This document shows positions 1-4,768 of a stretch of DNA of 5,113 nt, piece by piece. This stretch comes from UBA4246 sp045113475 (lineage in GTDB: Bacteria; Bacillota; Clostridia; Christensenellales; Aristaeellaceae): the NCBI GenBank assembly GCA_045113475.1, contig JBGUIY010000209.1, positions 1-5,113 on the forward strand. Reading direction: 5' to 3'. The notes under the pieces were generated by a model. It did no database searches. It saw nothing but the letters and a program-made list of their open reading frames with translations, and was not told the origin of the DNA. The position numbers and the translations under genes are program-made. Each line of letters starts with the position of its first letter. The stretch's first letter is position 1.

Positions 1-19
1 ATACATTCTACAACAAAAT

Positions 20-62
20 GGAGCTTTCTTCCACCTCCTCAGTGGTCGAAAGCTCCGTTTTT
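20..62. terminator. Hairpin terminator, probably bidirectional
   Basis: Perfect 9-bp arms GGAGCTTTC (20-28) and GAAAGCTCC (48-56) enclose an inner CCAC/GTGG stem (31-34 with 42-45). On the plus strand the hairpin is followed by five T (58-62), so it would end a gene entering from the left of the window. On the minus strand it is followed by ATTTTG and could end transcription of the small gene at 105-332. A second, weaker hairpin (GGGG 69-72 with CCCC 84-87, extended by TTGT/ACAG) lies between it and that gene's stop codon but has no T run. Confidence 0.75.
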
Positions 63-104
63 GTTGCCGGGGTTGTGCAACAGCCCCTTCGCGTTACAGT
101 ACGA

Positions 105-332
105 TCAGTCAGCCAGCCACTTTTCGGCGTTGGCAGCGCTCATGCGCTTGATGGTCTCTTCGGCATAGGGGGATTCTTCGCCGCCGTTGCCGTAGACAAA
201 GAACTTGCCGTCGGGAGTCTTGAAGAGGCACTCTTCATAACCGGCAGCATCGCCGAAATCGCCGACAGTCTTCTTCTTGATGAATTCGGCGGTATCAGTA
301 TCGTACTCAACCTTGCAGATGATCTTCTTCAT
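105..332 (-). CDS. Small conserved hypothetical protein (75 aa)
   Basis: A short soluble protein with no signal peptide or membrane segment. Its pattern is an N-terminal KKII...YDTDTA segment (residues 2-15), a central LFKTPDGKFFVYGNGGEES stretch (about 36-54) and a C-terminal A..A.KW motif. From memory this matches a small uncharacterised family, common in Firmicutes chromosomes, plasmids and integrative elements, built around 'YDT.TA', 'lyr...G.fFlyG.GG..S' and a final 'A..W'. No function is known to me. The start is supported by GTGAGGG about 10 nt upstream. It is preceded by its own promoter (414-442) and followed by hairpins (69-87, 20-56), so it is probably monocistronic, although read-through from the DeoR gene 119 bp upstream is possible. 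Codon use looks ordinary. I am confident that it is a gene, not what it does. Confidence 0.8.
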   Translation of the reverse strand: MKKIICKVEYDTDTAEFIKKKTVGDFGDAAGYEECLFKTPDGKFFVYGNGGEESPYAEETIKRMSAANAEKWLAD

Positions 333-390
333 GTTTTCTGTACCCTCACTTTATTTGCGCGACAAAGAGGTTTCGCGCCGTAATAGTCCA

Positions 391-405
391 TGTGGATCGA
401 CCACA
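391..405. repeat. Small inverted repeat at the predicted mRNA 5' end
   Basis: TGTGG (391-395) and CCACA (401-405) form 5-bp arms around ATCGA. Given the promoter at 414-442, minus-strand transcription should begin near 406. The hairpin would then sit at the very 5' end of the message for the 75-aa protein, where it might stabilise the RNA. This role is inference only. Confidence 0.35.
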
Positions 406-413
406 CGGGTGGT

Positions 414-442
414 ATAATAGCACAATTGTGCTCGGAATGCAA
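414..442 (-). promoter_or_regulatory. Predicted sigma-A promoter of the 75-aa gene
   Basis: On the minus strand the -35 element is TTGCAT (437-442) and the -10 element is TATTAT (414-419), separated by exactly 17 bp. The -10 matches consensus at five of six positions; the -35 matches mainly in TTG. It lies just downstream of the DeoR gene's stop codon and about 80 bp upstream of the start at 332. Confidence 0.6.
419..432. promoter_or_regulatory. 14-bp perfect palindrome, candidate operator
   Basis: AGCACAATTGTGCT is a perfect 14-bp palindrome. It fills most of the spacer between the -35 and -10 elements of the promoter at 414-442 and touches the -10. A dimeric repressor bound here would block RNA polymerase. 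The cognate regulator is unknown. The motif differs from the ATGATCA repeats near the DeoR gene, so DeoR control is not implied. Confidence 0.5.
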
Positions 443-450
443 GTGTTTTA

Positions 451-1194
451 TTACGTTTGTGCCTTTTTTTGGCATTCGGACAGCCATGCGCGCACGTCGA
501 TGTCGCAAATGATCCCGTCCAGTCCGGATATATCGCACACGGTGAACAGGAAGGATTTGCCCAGCTTGCTGGAATCACAGAGAAAATACTTCCGCTGCGC
601 GTGCTGCAGCATCAGCCTGCGCTGGTAGGTCTCGTTCTCGGAGAAATCACATACCTTGCCCTCCGGTGAAAAGCCCTGGGAGGAGAAAAACATGCAGTCC
701 GCGTTGATGGATTCGATCATATTCAGCGAGAAATTGCCCACGCATACCAAGGCCTCAGGCACCAGCAGGCCGCCCGTGCAGTATACGGGGATGCGCTTTT
801 CGCACAGCTGCGTGGCGGTCTTCAGGCTGTTGGTGATGACCGTCATATTCTGCCGCTCTTTCAGGTAATTCACCATGCACAGCACCGTGGAGGAGCCGTC
901 CATGAACACGGTGTCGCCGTCGCCGATCAGGCGGACCGCTTCCTCTGCGATGCGGTTTTTGACGGAACTCAGGTTCTGCTCCCGGATGACCAGCGGCACG
1001 GACATGTTTTCGGTGACCCGCAGGCTGACGCCGCCGTAGCTGCGGACGATGAGGCCGAGCTCCTCCATTTTCCGCAGATCGCGGCGGAGCGTCACCTCGC
1101 TGGCGTAAACGTGCTCCGCCAGATAGTGCACGGTCACATGCTTCTTTTCCTGGAGGATATGCAGGATGGCGTCCATGCGTTCACTCTTGAACAT
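451..1194 (-). CDS. DeoR/GlpR-family transcriptional regulator
   Basis: A full-length (247 aa) cytoplasmic DNA-binding regulator of the family that senses phosphorylated sugars or polyols. The N-terminal winged helix-turn-helix covers about residues 5-56, with HVTVHYLAEHVYASEVTLRR as helix-turn-helix, the family signature RRDL at 37-40 and YGG at 53-55. The C-terminal sensor domain (about 76-235) shows the usual sugar-phosphate landmarks: GDGDTVFMDGSST (91-103), TVITNS (118-123), CTGG (139-142) and CDSSKLGK (206-213). The start is supported by AAGGAG (1203-1208) 8 nt upstream. The gene is divergent from the glycerol-3-phosphate-dehydrogenase-like gene, the usual layout for a DeoR repressor and its target. 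Three ATGATCA-type repeats over its own promoter suggest autoregulation. The family is clear; the effector, possibly a glycerol- or sugar-phosphate, is inferred from the neighbour. Confidence 0.93.
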   Translation of the reverse strand: MFKSERMDAILHILQEKKHVTVHYLAEHVYASEVTLRRDLRKMEELGLIVRSYGGVSLRVTENMSVPLVIREQNLSSVKNRIAEEAVRLIGDGDTVFMDGSSTVLCMVNYLKERQNMTVITNSLKTATQLCEKRIPVYCTGGLLVPEALVCVGNFSLNMIESINADCMFFSSQGFSPEGKVCDFSENETYQRRLMLQHAQRKYFLCDSSKLGKSFLFTVCDISGLDGIICDIDVRAWLSECQKKAQT

Positions 1195-1238
1195 TTTATC
1201 AGCTCCTTGAGCGGCAGACTGGCAGATGGGGACCTGGA

Positions 1239-1286
1239 ATGATCATTTCAGATTATACATGATCAAAATGAACATTGCAATGATTA
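1239..1286. promoter_or_regulatory. Three tandem operator-like heptamers (ATGATCA type)
   Basis: ATGATCA occurs at 1239-1245 and 1259-1265, and ATGATTA at 1280-1286, giving steps of 20 and 21 bp, about two helical turns. The first copy is part of a 10-bp palindrome AATGATCATT (1238-1247). DeoR-family regulators typically bind repeated sites with helical phasing in intergenic regions. The copies lie just after the -10, in the spacer, and over the -35 of the regulator's promoter, and upstream of the dehydrogenase promoter. A second repeated word, AAATGAAC, occurs at 1266-1273 and 1293-1300. Confidence 0.55.
1252..1280 (-). promoter_or_regulatory. Predicted promoter of the DeoR-family gene
   Basis: On the minus strand, TTGCAA (1275-1280) and TATAAT (1252-1257) are separated by exactly 17 bp. 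The -10 is a perfect consensus and the -35 matches four of six positions. Transcription would start near 1245 and give a leader of about 50 nt before the start codon at 1194. The candidate operator repeats overlap this promoter. Confidence 0.7.
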
Positions 1287-1309
1287 TTTATCAAATGAAC
1301 GGTCACAGA

Positions 1310-1338
1310 TTGACATGAAATCAAAGACACGATATAAT
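1310..1338 (+). promoter_or_regulatory. Consensus sigma-A promoter for the dehydrogenase operon
   Basis: TTGACA (1310-1315) and TATAAT (1333-1338) are both perfect consensus hexamers with the optimal 17-bp spacing. The start point would be near 1345, leaving a leader of about 140 nt before the TTG start at 1488. Such a strong core promoter usually implies that control is by repression. The neighbouring DeoR-family protein is the obvious candidate repressor. Confidence 0.85.
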
Positions 1339-1391
1339 GATAGCGAAATAAGCTCATGAACTATTTTATGTTTTGTCAGGAAACTCTTTGA

Positions 1392-1427
1392 CCGGATGTG
1401 ATATTTCTGCTGCCTGCGGGCATCCGG
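1392..1427 (+). other. Leader hairpin upstream of the dehydrogenase
   Basis: CCGGATG (1392-1398) and CATCCGG (1421-1427) form perfect 7-bp arms with a 22-nt loop in the 5' leader. No T run follows, so it is not a terminator on its own. I do not recognise a known riboswitch. It could affect RNA stability or be incidental. Confidence 0.35.
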
Positions 1428-1487
1428 CCAGCGCAAGAAATGCACACAGCTATTATAATCAACCTCAGGAAAGGCGGATGATACTCT

Positions 1488-2531
1488 TTGAGCATTATTA
1501 CGATCGTCGGTTCTGGTATGATGGGCAGCGCTATCGGCATCCCCGCAGCGCACAACGGGCATGAGGTGCGCATGGTCGGCACGCCCCTCGACCGCGAGAT
1601 CATCGACCACGCGAGAGCGACCGGCTGGCACCTGACCATGAAGCGCAAACTGCCGGACAGCTACAAGTACTATCAGTTTGAGGAGATGGGGGAAGCGCTC
1701 AAAGGTGCGGACCTCCTGGTGGGCGGCGTCAGTTCCTTCGGCGTGGACTGGTTCTGCGAAAATGTGCTCAAAGTGATCGATCCGGAGCTTCCGGTCCTGA
1801 CCGTCACCAAGGGCATGATGGACGACGAGGACGGCAACCTGCACGTATATCCGGAACTGTTTGAGAAGCAGTCCGGCAGCCGTGGGCTGAAGCTGAACGC
1901 TGTGGGCGGCCCCTGCACCAGCTACGAGCTGGCCGACCTGGACGACTCAGAGGTCGCCTTCTGCGGCAAGGATATAGGTCTGCTGCGCTGGATAAAATCC
2001 CTGTTCGAAACCAGCTACTATCATATCAGCATTTCCAACGACGTGGTGGGCGTGGAGGCCGCGGTGGCCATGAAGAACGCCTATGCCCTCGGCGTCACCC
2101 TGGCGGTGGGCCTGGCTGAAAAGCGGGATGGCAAGATCGGCGCCCTGCACTATAACAGCCAGGCTGCCCTGTTCGGACAGGCCAGCAAGGAAATGAAGCG
2201 TCTGCTGGAGTACATGGGCGCGCGGGAAGAAAGCCTGATGCTGGGCATCGGCGACCTGTACGTGACCGTATACGGCGGCCGCACCCGCAAGATCGGCACG
2301 CTGCTGGGCCGCGGGCTCTCCTTTGACGAGGCGATGGCCGAACTGCAGGGCGTCACCCTGGAATCCATCGTGATCGCCACCCGCTCCGCCCGCGCGGTGC
2401 AGAAGAAGATCGACCAGGGCGTGCTGAAGGCGGAGGACTTCCCGCTGCTCAGGCACATCTATGAGATCATCGTGGAGAAGAAGCCCGTCAACGTGCCCTG
2501 GACGGCGTTTGAAATCGAATCCATCGGCTGA
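1488..2531 (+). CDS. NAD(P)-dependent glycerol-3-phosphate dehydrogenase-like protein
   Basis: A 347-aa cytosolic oxidoreductase of the GpsA type, a family that interconverts glycerol-3-phosphate and dihydroxyacetone phosphate. The N-terminal Rossmann fold carries the nucleotide-binding motif GSGMMG (8-13). Family landmarks follow: TKG with K108, GGPCTSYE (140-147), the catalytic-lysine segment AMKNAYALG (K196) and GIGDLYVTVYGGRTRK (253-268), matching the GpsA C-terminal 'GlGDl..T......R' block. The start is TTG at 1488, preceded by AGGAAAGGCGG. The nearby ATG at 1478 is in another frame, and the first in-frame ATG falls inside the Rossmann motif. It deviates from typical housekeeping GpsA (GSGMMG rather than GAGxWG; RTRK where RN is usual), and its pairing with a DeoR regulator and a solute-binding protein suggests a catabolic role or a related substrate. 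Family membership is firm; exact substrate is not. Confidence 0.87.
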   Translation: MSIITIVGSGMMGSAIGIPAAHNGHEVRMVGTPLDREIIDHARATGWHLTMKRKLPDSYKYYQFEEMGEALKGADLLVGGVSSFGVDWFCENVLKVIDPELPVLTVTKGMMDDEDGNLHVYPELFEKQSGSRGLKLNAVGGPCTSYELADLDDSEVAFCGKDIGLLRWIKSLFETSYYHISISNDVVGVEAAVAMKNAYALGVTLAVGLAEKRDGKIGALHYNSQAALFGQASKEMKRLLEYMGAREESLMLGIGDLYVTVYGGRTRKIGTLLGRGLSFDEAMAELQGVTLESIVIATRSARAVQKKIDQGVLKAEDFPLLRHIYEIIVEKKPVNVPWTAFEIESIG

Positions 2532-2568
2532 GCGGTTCGGAAAGGGGGAATCATTCACTCAACCGCTC
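2530..2568 (+). other. Intercistronic stem-loop
   Basis: GAGCGGTT (2530-2537) and AACCGCTC (2561-2568) form perfect 8-bp arms with a 23-nt loop, starting at the dehydrogenase stop codon. There is no T run, so this is not a simple terminator. Such structures between an enzyme gene and a solute-binding-protein gene can protect mRNA ends or set relative expression. That role is inferred. Confidence 0.4.
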
Positions 2569-2570
2569 CC

Positions 2571-2591
2571 GATCAGATAACGTTATGATCA
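2571..2591. promoter_or_regulatory. Operator-like site upstream of the solute-binding gene
   Basis: A 10-bp palindrome ATAACGTTAT (2577-2586) is flanked by direct GATCA copies (2571-2575 and 2587-2591). The right-hand copy forms ATGATCA (2585-2591), the same heptamer repeated at the DeoR promoter region. It may be an auxiliary site for the same regulator. No convincing promoter with both hexamers is visible here. Confidence 0.35.
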
Positions 2592-2612
2592 TATTATAAG
2601 GAGGAACACCCA

Positions 2613-2810
2613 ATGAAGAAACTGTTTGCGATCCTGCTGGCGATGATGATGGTGCTCTCCATGGCGAGTTTCGCGATGGCGGACGAACCCATCGAAATCA
2701 CGATCTGGCACAGCTGGGGCTCCGGCGCCAACAACGAGGCCATGGAAGAACTGGTATCCCGCTTCAACAAGGCCTGCCAACAGCGGTATTATCCGAACCG
2801 CGGCTTGTGA
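2613..2810 (+). pseudogene. Truncated ABC-transporter solute-binding protein (N-terminal fragment)
   Basis: The reading frame opens with a classic signal peptide: MKK, a hydrophobic stretch (residues 4-20) and an A-M-A cleavage site at 21-23 before DEP. Next comes EITIWHSWGSG...EELVSRFNK, the typical start of an extracellular sugar-type (MalE/UgpB-like) binding protein. The match stops near residue 54 (about 2775), after which a short unrelated tail leads to a stop at 2808-2810. Family members have roughly 400-450 residues, so nearly all of the ligand-binding body is missing, as are the permease genes expected downstream. AAGGAGG (2598-2604) 8 nt before the ATG is a strong ribosome binding site. 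In its intact form it probably delivered a sugar or glycerol-phosphate compound for the upstream dehydrogenase. The fragment cannot bind solute. Confidence 0.8.
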
Positions 2811-2848
2811 TCGTGCATGGCCTAATCGGATTGGTCATCGAAAGATGA
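2777..2848 (+). pseudogene. Possible 3' end of an unidentified gene
   Basis: After the break in the solute-binding gene, a different plus-strand frame stays open and ends ...RLVIVHGLIGLVIER followed by TGA (2846-2848). A strong terminator begins four bases later. That position is typical of a true gene end, so this may be the last 20-odd codons of a gene whose body was lost. I do not recognise the protein, and a stretch this short could be chance. Confidence 0.3.
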
Positions 2849-2851
2849 CGG

Positions 2852-2884
2852 AAAGAGCCGGCGGCTGGACACCGGCTCTTTTTT
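2852..2884 (+). terminator. Strong rho-independent terminator
   Basis: Perfect 10-bp arms AAAGAGCCGG (2852-2861) and CCGGCTCTTT (2872-2881) with a 10-nt loop, ending in a run of six T (2879-2884). It terminates plus-strand transcription coming from the broken transporter gene or the unidentified gene tail. The A-rich left arm means it may also work weakly on the minus strand. Confidence 0.85.
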
Positions 2885-2888
2885 CAAT

Positions 2889-2918
2889 AAAAAAAGTCCC
2901 CGCCGGATCTGGCGGGGA
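2889..2918 (-). terminator. Terminator of the lysis operon
   Basis: An 8-bp stem TCCCCGCC (2897-2904) / GGCGGGGA (2911-2918) with loop GGATCT. On the minus strand it is followed by seven T (complement of the A run 2889-2895). It lies 18 bp beyond the holin stop codon and closes the leftward lysis operon. With the terminator at 2852-2884 it forms a convergent pair. Confidence 0.87.
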
Positions 2919-2920
2919 TT

Positions 2921-2940
2921 ATTGATTATTATTGATTATT
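2921..2940. repeat. Tandem 10-bp repeat at the holin stop codon
   Basis: ATTGATTATT is repeated exactly twice (2921-2930, 2931-2940), and an extra ATT precedes it. The holin stop codon (2936-2938) lies in the second unit. It probably arose by slippage and has no evident function. Confidence 0.5.
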
Positions 2941-3307
2941 CTTCCGGTTCGGGAGGATGTTCTTCCGGTTCGTCGGCTGGATCTTCCGTTTTTTCGACGG
3001 GATCATCCAGCACCAGATAATTCTCCGGGAGCGAATAGACGGCGCTCTCGATGGCTGCGCGGAGCACTTCCAGATTGACGTCGAAGCCGGCGGCGATCAG
3101 GACGTCGCGGGCATATTCCAGCTTTTTGTCGCCTTCGCCGTTTTTATAGAGCTGTTCCGCAGCCATGACGGCGATCTTCGCGGCGACGAACAGATTCTGC
3201 TGCTGTCGCTCCGTTGTCCTGGATTTGATCCATGGGATCAGCTTATAGGTAACGAGAGCGGCCAGGAGAGCGATGATAGCCTGGAAAATGGGTGTCAGAT
3301 CGATCAT
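2936..3307 (-). CDS. Phage holin, LLH-like family
   Basis: A 123-aa membrane protein expected to form pores in the cytoplasmic membrane at the end of phage infection and so let the endolysin act. One transmembrane segment lies at about residues 6-26, followed by a basic stretch (KSRTTERQQQ, 28-37). The segment VMAAEQLYKNGEGDKKLEYA (47-66), then DVNLEVLRAAIESAV (76-90), resembles the 'AEQ.....g..K...v' and 'IEaaV' blocks of holins related to Lactobacillus phage LL-H. The C-terminus (about 100-123) is a strongly acidic Pro/Glu-rich tail. AAGGAG lies 7 nt before the ATG. It is the last gene of the operon, 13 bp after its neighbour, and is followed by a strong terminator. Family assignment is from memory of the pattern. 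Confidence 0.8.
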   Translation of the reverse strand: MIDLTPIFQAIIALLAALVTYKLIPWIKSRTTERQQQNLFVAAKIAVMAAEQLYKNGEGDKKLEYARDVLIAAGFDVNLEVLRAAIESAVYSLPENYLVLDDPVEKTEDPADEPEEHPPEPEE

Positions 3308-3320
3308 GGTGAATCTCCTT

Positions 3321-3647
3321 TCATTTCTTCGGCGGGTTGGTGGGCAGCGCCTTAAATTTATCGTGGATGTCTGTCATGACGCCATTGCCGCCCAGGGCGT
3401 GATATTGCTGATAGCAGTTTTCAAATGATTCGCGGACGTAAATCGGAGCGTATCCCTGTTCGGAGTATCGGCTGTAATTGTCGATCATCCGGTCGCGGAG
3501 GAGCGCCTGGACGCCCAGCTCGATGGCCTCGTTTTTCTTGACCGTTTCCTTGACCCTGGTGTTGATCTTTTTGACCACGTAGCCGATGACGGCGACAACG
3601 ACGCCGAAGAGCCACTCGATCCAATACTTTGCAATCCATTCTGGCAT
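3321..3647 (-). CDS. Phage holin-like one-TM membrane protein
   Basis: A short protein (108 aa from this start) with one N-terminal transmembrane helix (WLFGVVVAVIGYVV region) and a cytoplasmic tail rich in charged residues. The segments IELGVQALLRDRMIDNYSRY and YHALGGNGV match a small protein often seen in lysis modules of clostridial phages, sometimes labelled holin or just phage protein. The longer start at 3656 overlaps the upstream stop and has GGGAG directly against it. The ATG at 3647 (residue 4 of the longer form) has GGGAG 9 nt upstream and is preferred. Its place between the four-cysteine protein and the LLH-like holin suggests a role in lysis or as a second holin or modulator. That function is inferred. 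Confidence 0.75.
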   Translation of the reverse strand: MPEWIAKYWIEWLFGVVVAVIGYVVKKINTRVKETVKKNEAIELGVQALLRDRMIDNYSRYSEQGYAPIYVRESFENCYQQYHALGGNGVMTDIHDKFKALPTNPPKK

Positions 3648-3652
3648 GATGA

Positions 3653-3856
3653 TCATCTCCCTTTTTTGTGTTTGATGTATTCGTTTTTGTGTTTTTTCTG
3701 ACCGGCCAGACGGGCGCCGGTGACGCAGCTCTCCACCAGTCGGGCCTCGTTGTATCGTTTGCGCTCCGCGTCAAATGCGAGATAGCGCTCACAGGCCGCG
3801 TGGCAGTTGGGCGTCACCGTGCGATCCGGACAGCCTTTGCACGGCGAAGATCTCAT
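3653..3856 (-). CDS. Small four-cysteine (zinc-ribbon-like) phage protein
   Basis: A 67-aa basic protein with the pattern CKGCPDR...NCHAAC, i.e. C6-x2-C9-x8-C18-x3-C22, plausible for binding one zinc ion. A Lys/Arg-rich C-terminus follows (GQKKHKNEYIKHKKGR). Small proteins of the form 'C..CpdR....CH..C..Y' are common in clostridial prophages next to lysis genes; their function is unknown to me. The start overlaps the endolysin stop by four bases (ATGA, 3853-3856) and the stop abuts the next gene, so translation is probably coupled along the operon. It could bind nucleic acid or regulate, but nothing in the sequence proves this. Confidence 0.75.
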   Translation of the reverse strand: MRSSPCKGCPDRTVTPNCHAACERYLAFDAERKRYNEARLVESCVTGARLAGQKKHKNEYIKHKKGR

Positions 3857-4761
3857 TTCATGGCCGCCTCGATGACGGAGAGCGCCTGGCGGAGCGCGTC
3901 GCGGATCGCCATGGCGTCGGCGCGTGAGATCCGGACGGTGTCGTCTGGCGGATCCTGCCTGTCGTCGTCCTCCGGGATCTCCGGCGCGTCCGGATCCGCG
4001 GAGCGGGCCGCCAGCAGCTCCAGCGTCTGCGGGCCGGCGATGCCGTCCACCGTGAGATTGAAATCCGCCTGGAGCCGTTTCACGGCGGCCTCCGTTTTCG
4101 CGCCGAAGATGCCGTCCGCGGTACCGGCGTTATAACCGAGCTGGTTGAGCATCTCCTGGAGTGCCCGGACGTCCTCGCCCTGGGCGCCTTTTTTGAGTGT
4201 CCTCATGAATTTCCCCCCTTCCGCGTGCGCTTTTTTGATCTCTTCTGCGGTGTACAGGCCCAGCGGGATCGCGTAATGCGTCCAGGCCCGCTCCCCGCCG
4301 ACGTGATCCTCCTTGACCTCGCCGGAGCAGTGGATGATCCGGCCGCCGCCCAGATGGAGGCCGACGTGCTGCCATTTCCCCGATTTTTTGATGAATACGG
4401 CGGCGATCAGGTCGGGCATGGCGGCGATGTCGCCCTTCTCCACCCAGTTGGATCCGCTCCACTGGGTGCCGACGGCCTGGCCGGAGATCTCTATGCCAAC
4501 GGCCTTGAGCACGTAGTGGACGAATCCGCGGCAGTCAAACGCCAGTTTTCCCTGATATTTGCAGCCGGCACAGCTGCTTTTCGGGTTCGACGGCCGGAGC
4601 ACCTGGCAGCGCTTGAAGGTGATGGCGGCCTGGCTGGGCCGGAGGGCGGCGTATTTTTTCCGCAGCTTGGTGGTGCAGGTGGCCCCCCATGCGCCGTAAA
4701 CGTAAGGACAGCCGAGGAGATCCCCGGCTGTCTGGATGATGATATCCTGTTTTTCTGGCAT
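3853..4761 (-). CDS. Phage endolysin: NlpC/P60 peptidase with peptidoglycan-binding domain
   Basis: A cell-wall hydrolase of about 302 aa, with no signal peptide, consistent with holin-dependent release. Residues are numbered from the upstream ATG at 4776. The NlpC/P60 cysteine-peptidase domain covers about 12-175: CPYVYGAWGATC (23-34), the nucleophile motif FDCRGF with C82, and WQHVGLHLGGG with H137; H149 is a candidate third residue. A Cys-bearing insertion (C57, C69, C72) precedes the active site. A PG_binding_1 domain follows at 194-255 (VRALQEMLNQLGY, DGIFGAKTEAAVKRLQ, VDGIAGPQT). Then come an acidic Pro-rich linker (260-280) and a C-terminal helix (282-307). The preferred start is the ATG at 4761, because TGAGGA lies just upstream with good spacing. 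The longer form from 4776 lacks a clear site. It is the first intact gene of a four-gene lysis operon and presumably cleaves peptide bonds in peptidoglycan. Confidence 0.9.
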   Translation of the reverse strand: MPEKQDIIIQTAGDLLGCPYVYGAWGATCTTKLRKKYAALRPSQAAITFKRCQVLRPSNPKSSCAGCKYQGKLAFDCRGFVHYVLKAVGIEISGQAVGTQWSGSNWVEKGDIAAMPDLIAAVFIKKSGKWQHVGLHLGGGRIIHCSGEVKEDHVGGERAWTHYAIPLGLYTAEEIKKAHAEGGKFMRTLKKGAQGEDVRALQEMLNQLGYNAGTADGIFGAKTEAAVKRLQADFNLTVDGIAGPQTLELLAARSADPDAPEIPEDDDRQDPPDDTVRISRADAMAIRDALRQALSVIEAAMK

Positions 4762-4768
4762 ATGATCC

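Noticed and set aside
413..418. TATAAT on the plus strand
   Set aside because: There is no -35-like hexamer 16-18 bp upstream and no plus-strand gene follows; the minus-strand promoter explains the AT-rich site better.
1454..1459. Second TATAAT close to the dehydrogenase start
   Set aside because: No acceptable -35 element at the right distance, and the perfect promoter at 1310-1338 already accounts for expression.
1478..1564. ATG at 1478 close to the ribosome binding site
   Set aside because: Its frame stops after fewer than 30 codons and differs from the dehydrogenase frame; the TTG at 1488 gives the full Rossmann fold.
1284..1844. 186-codon minus-strand open frame across the divergent promoter region
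   Set aside because: It overlaps the consensus promoter and the start of the dehydrogenase, has no recognisable domain, and its product looks like antisense translation.
1947..2558. 203-codon open frame on the minus strand
   Set aside because: It is antisense to the well-supported dehydrogenase, has a biased His/Gly/Ala-rich composition typical of a reverse-frame shadow, and matches no family.
2918..2940. Short tandem repeat considered as CRISPR or iterons
   Set aside because: It has only two 10-bp units with no spacers and lies at a stop codon, so simple slippage is sufficient. No CRISPR array is present anywhere in the window.
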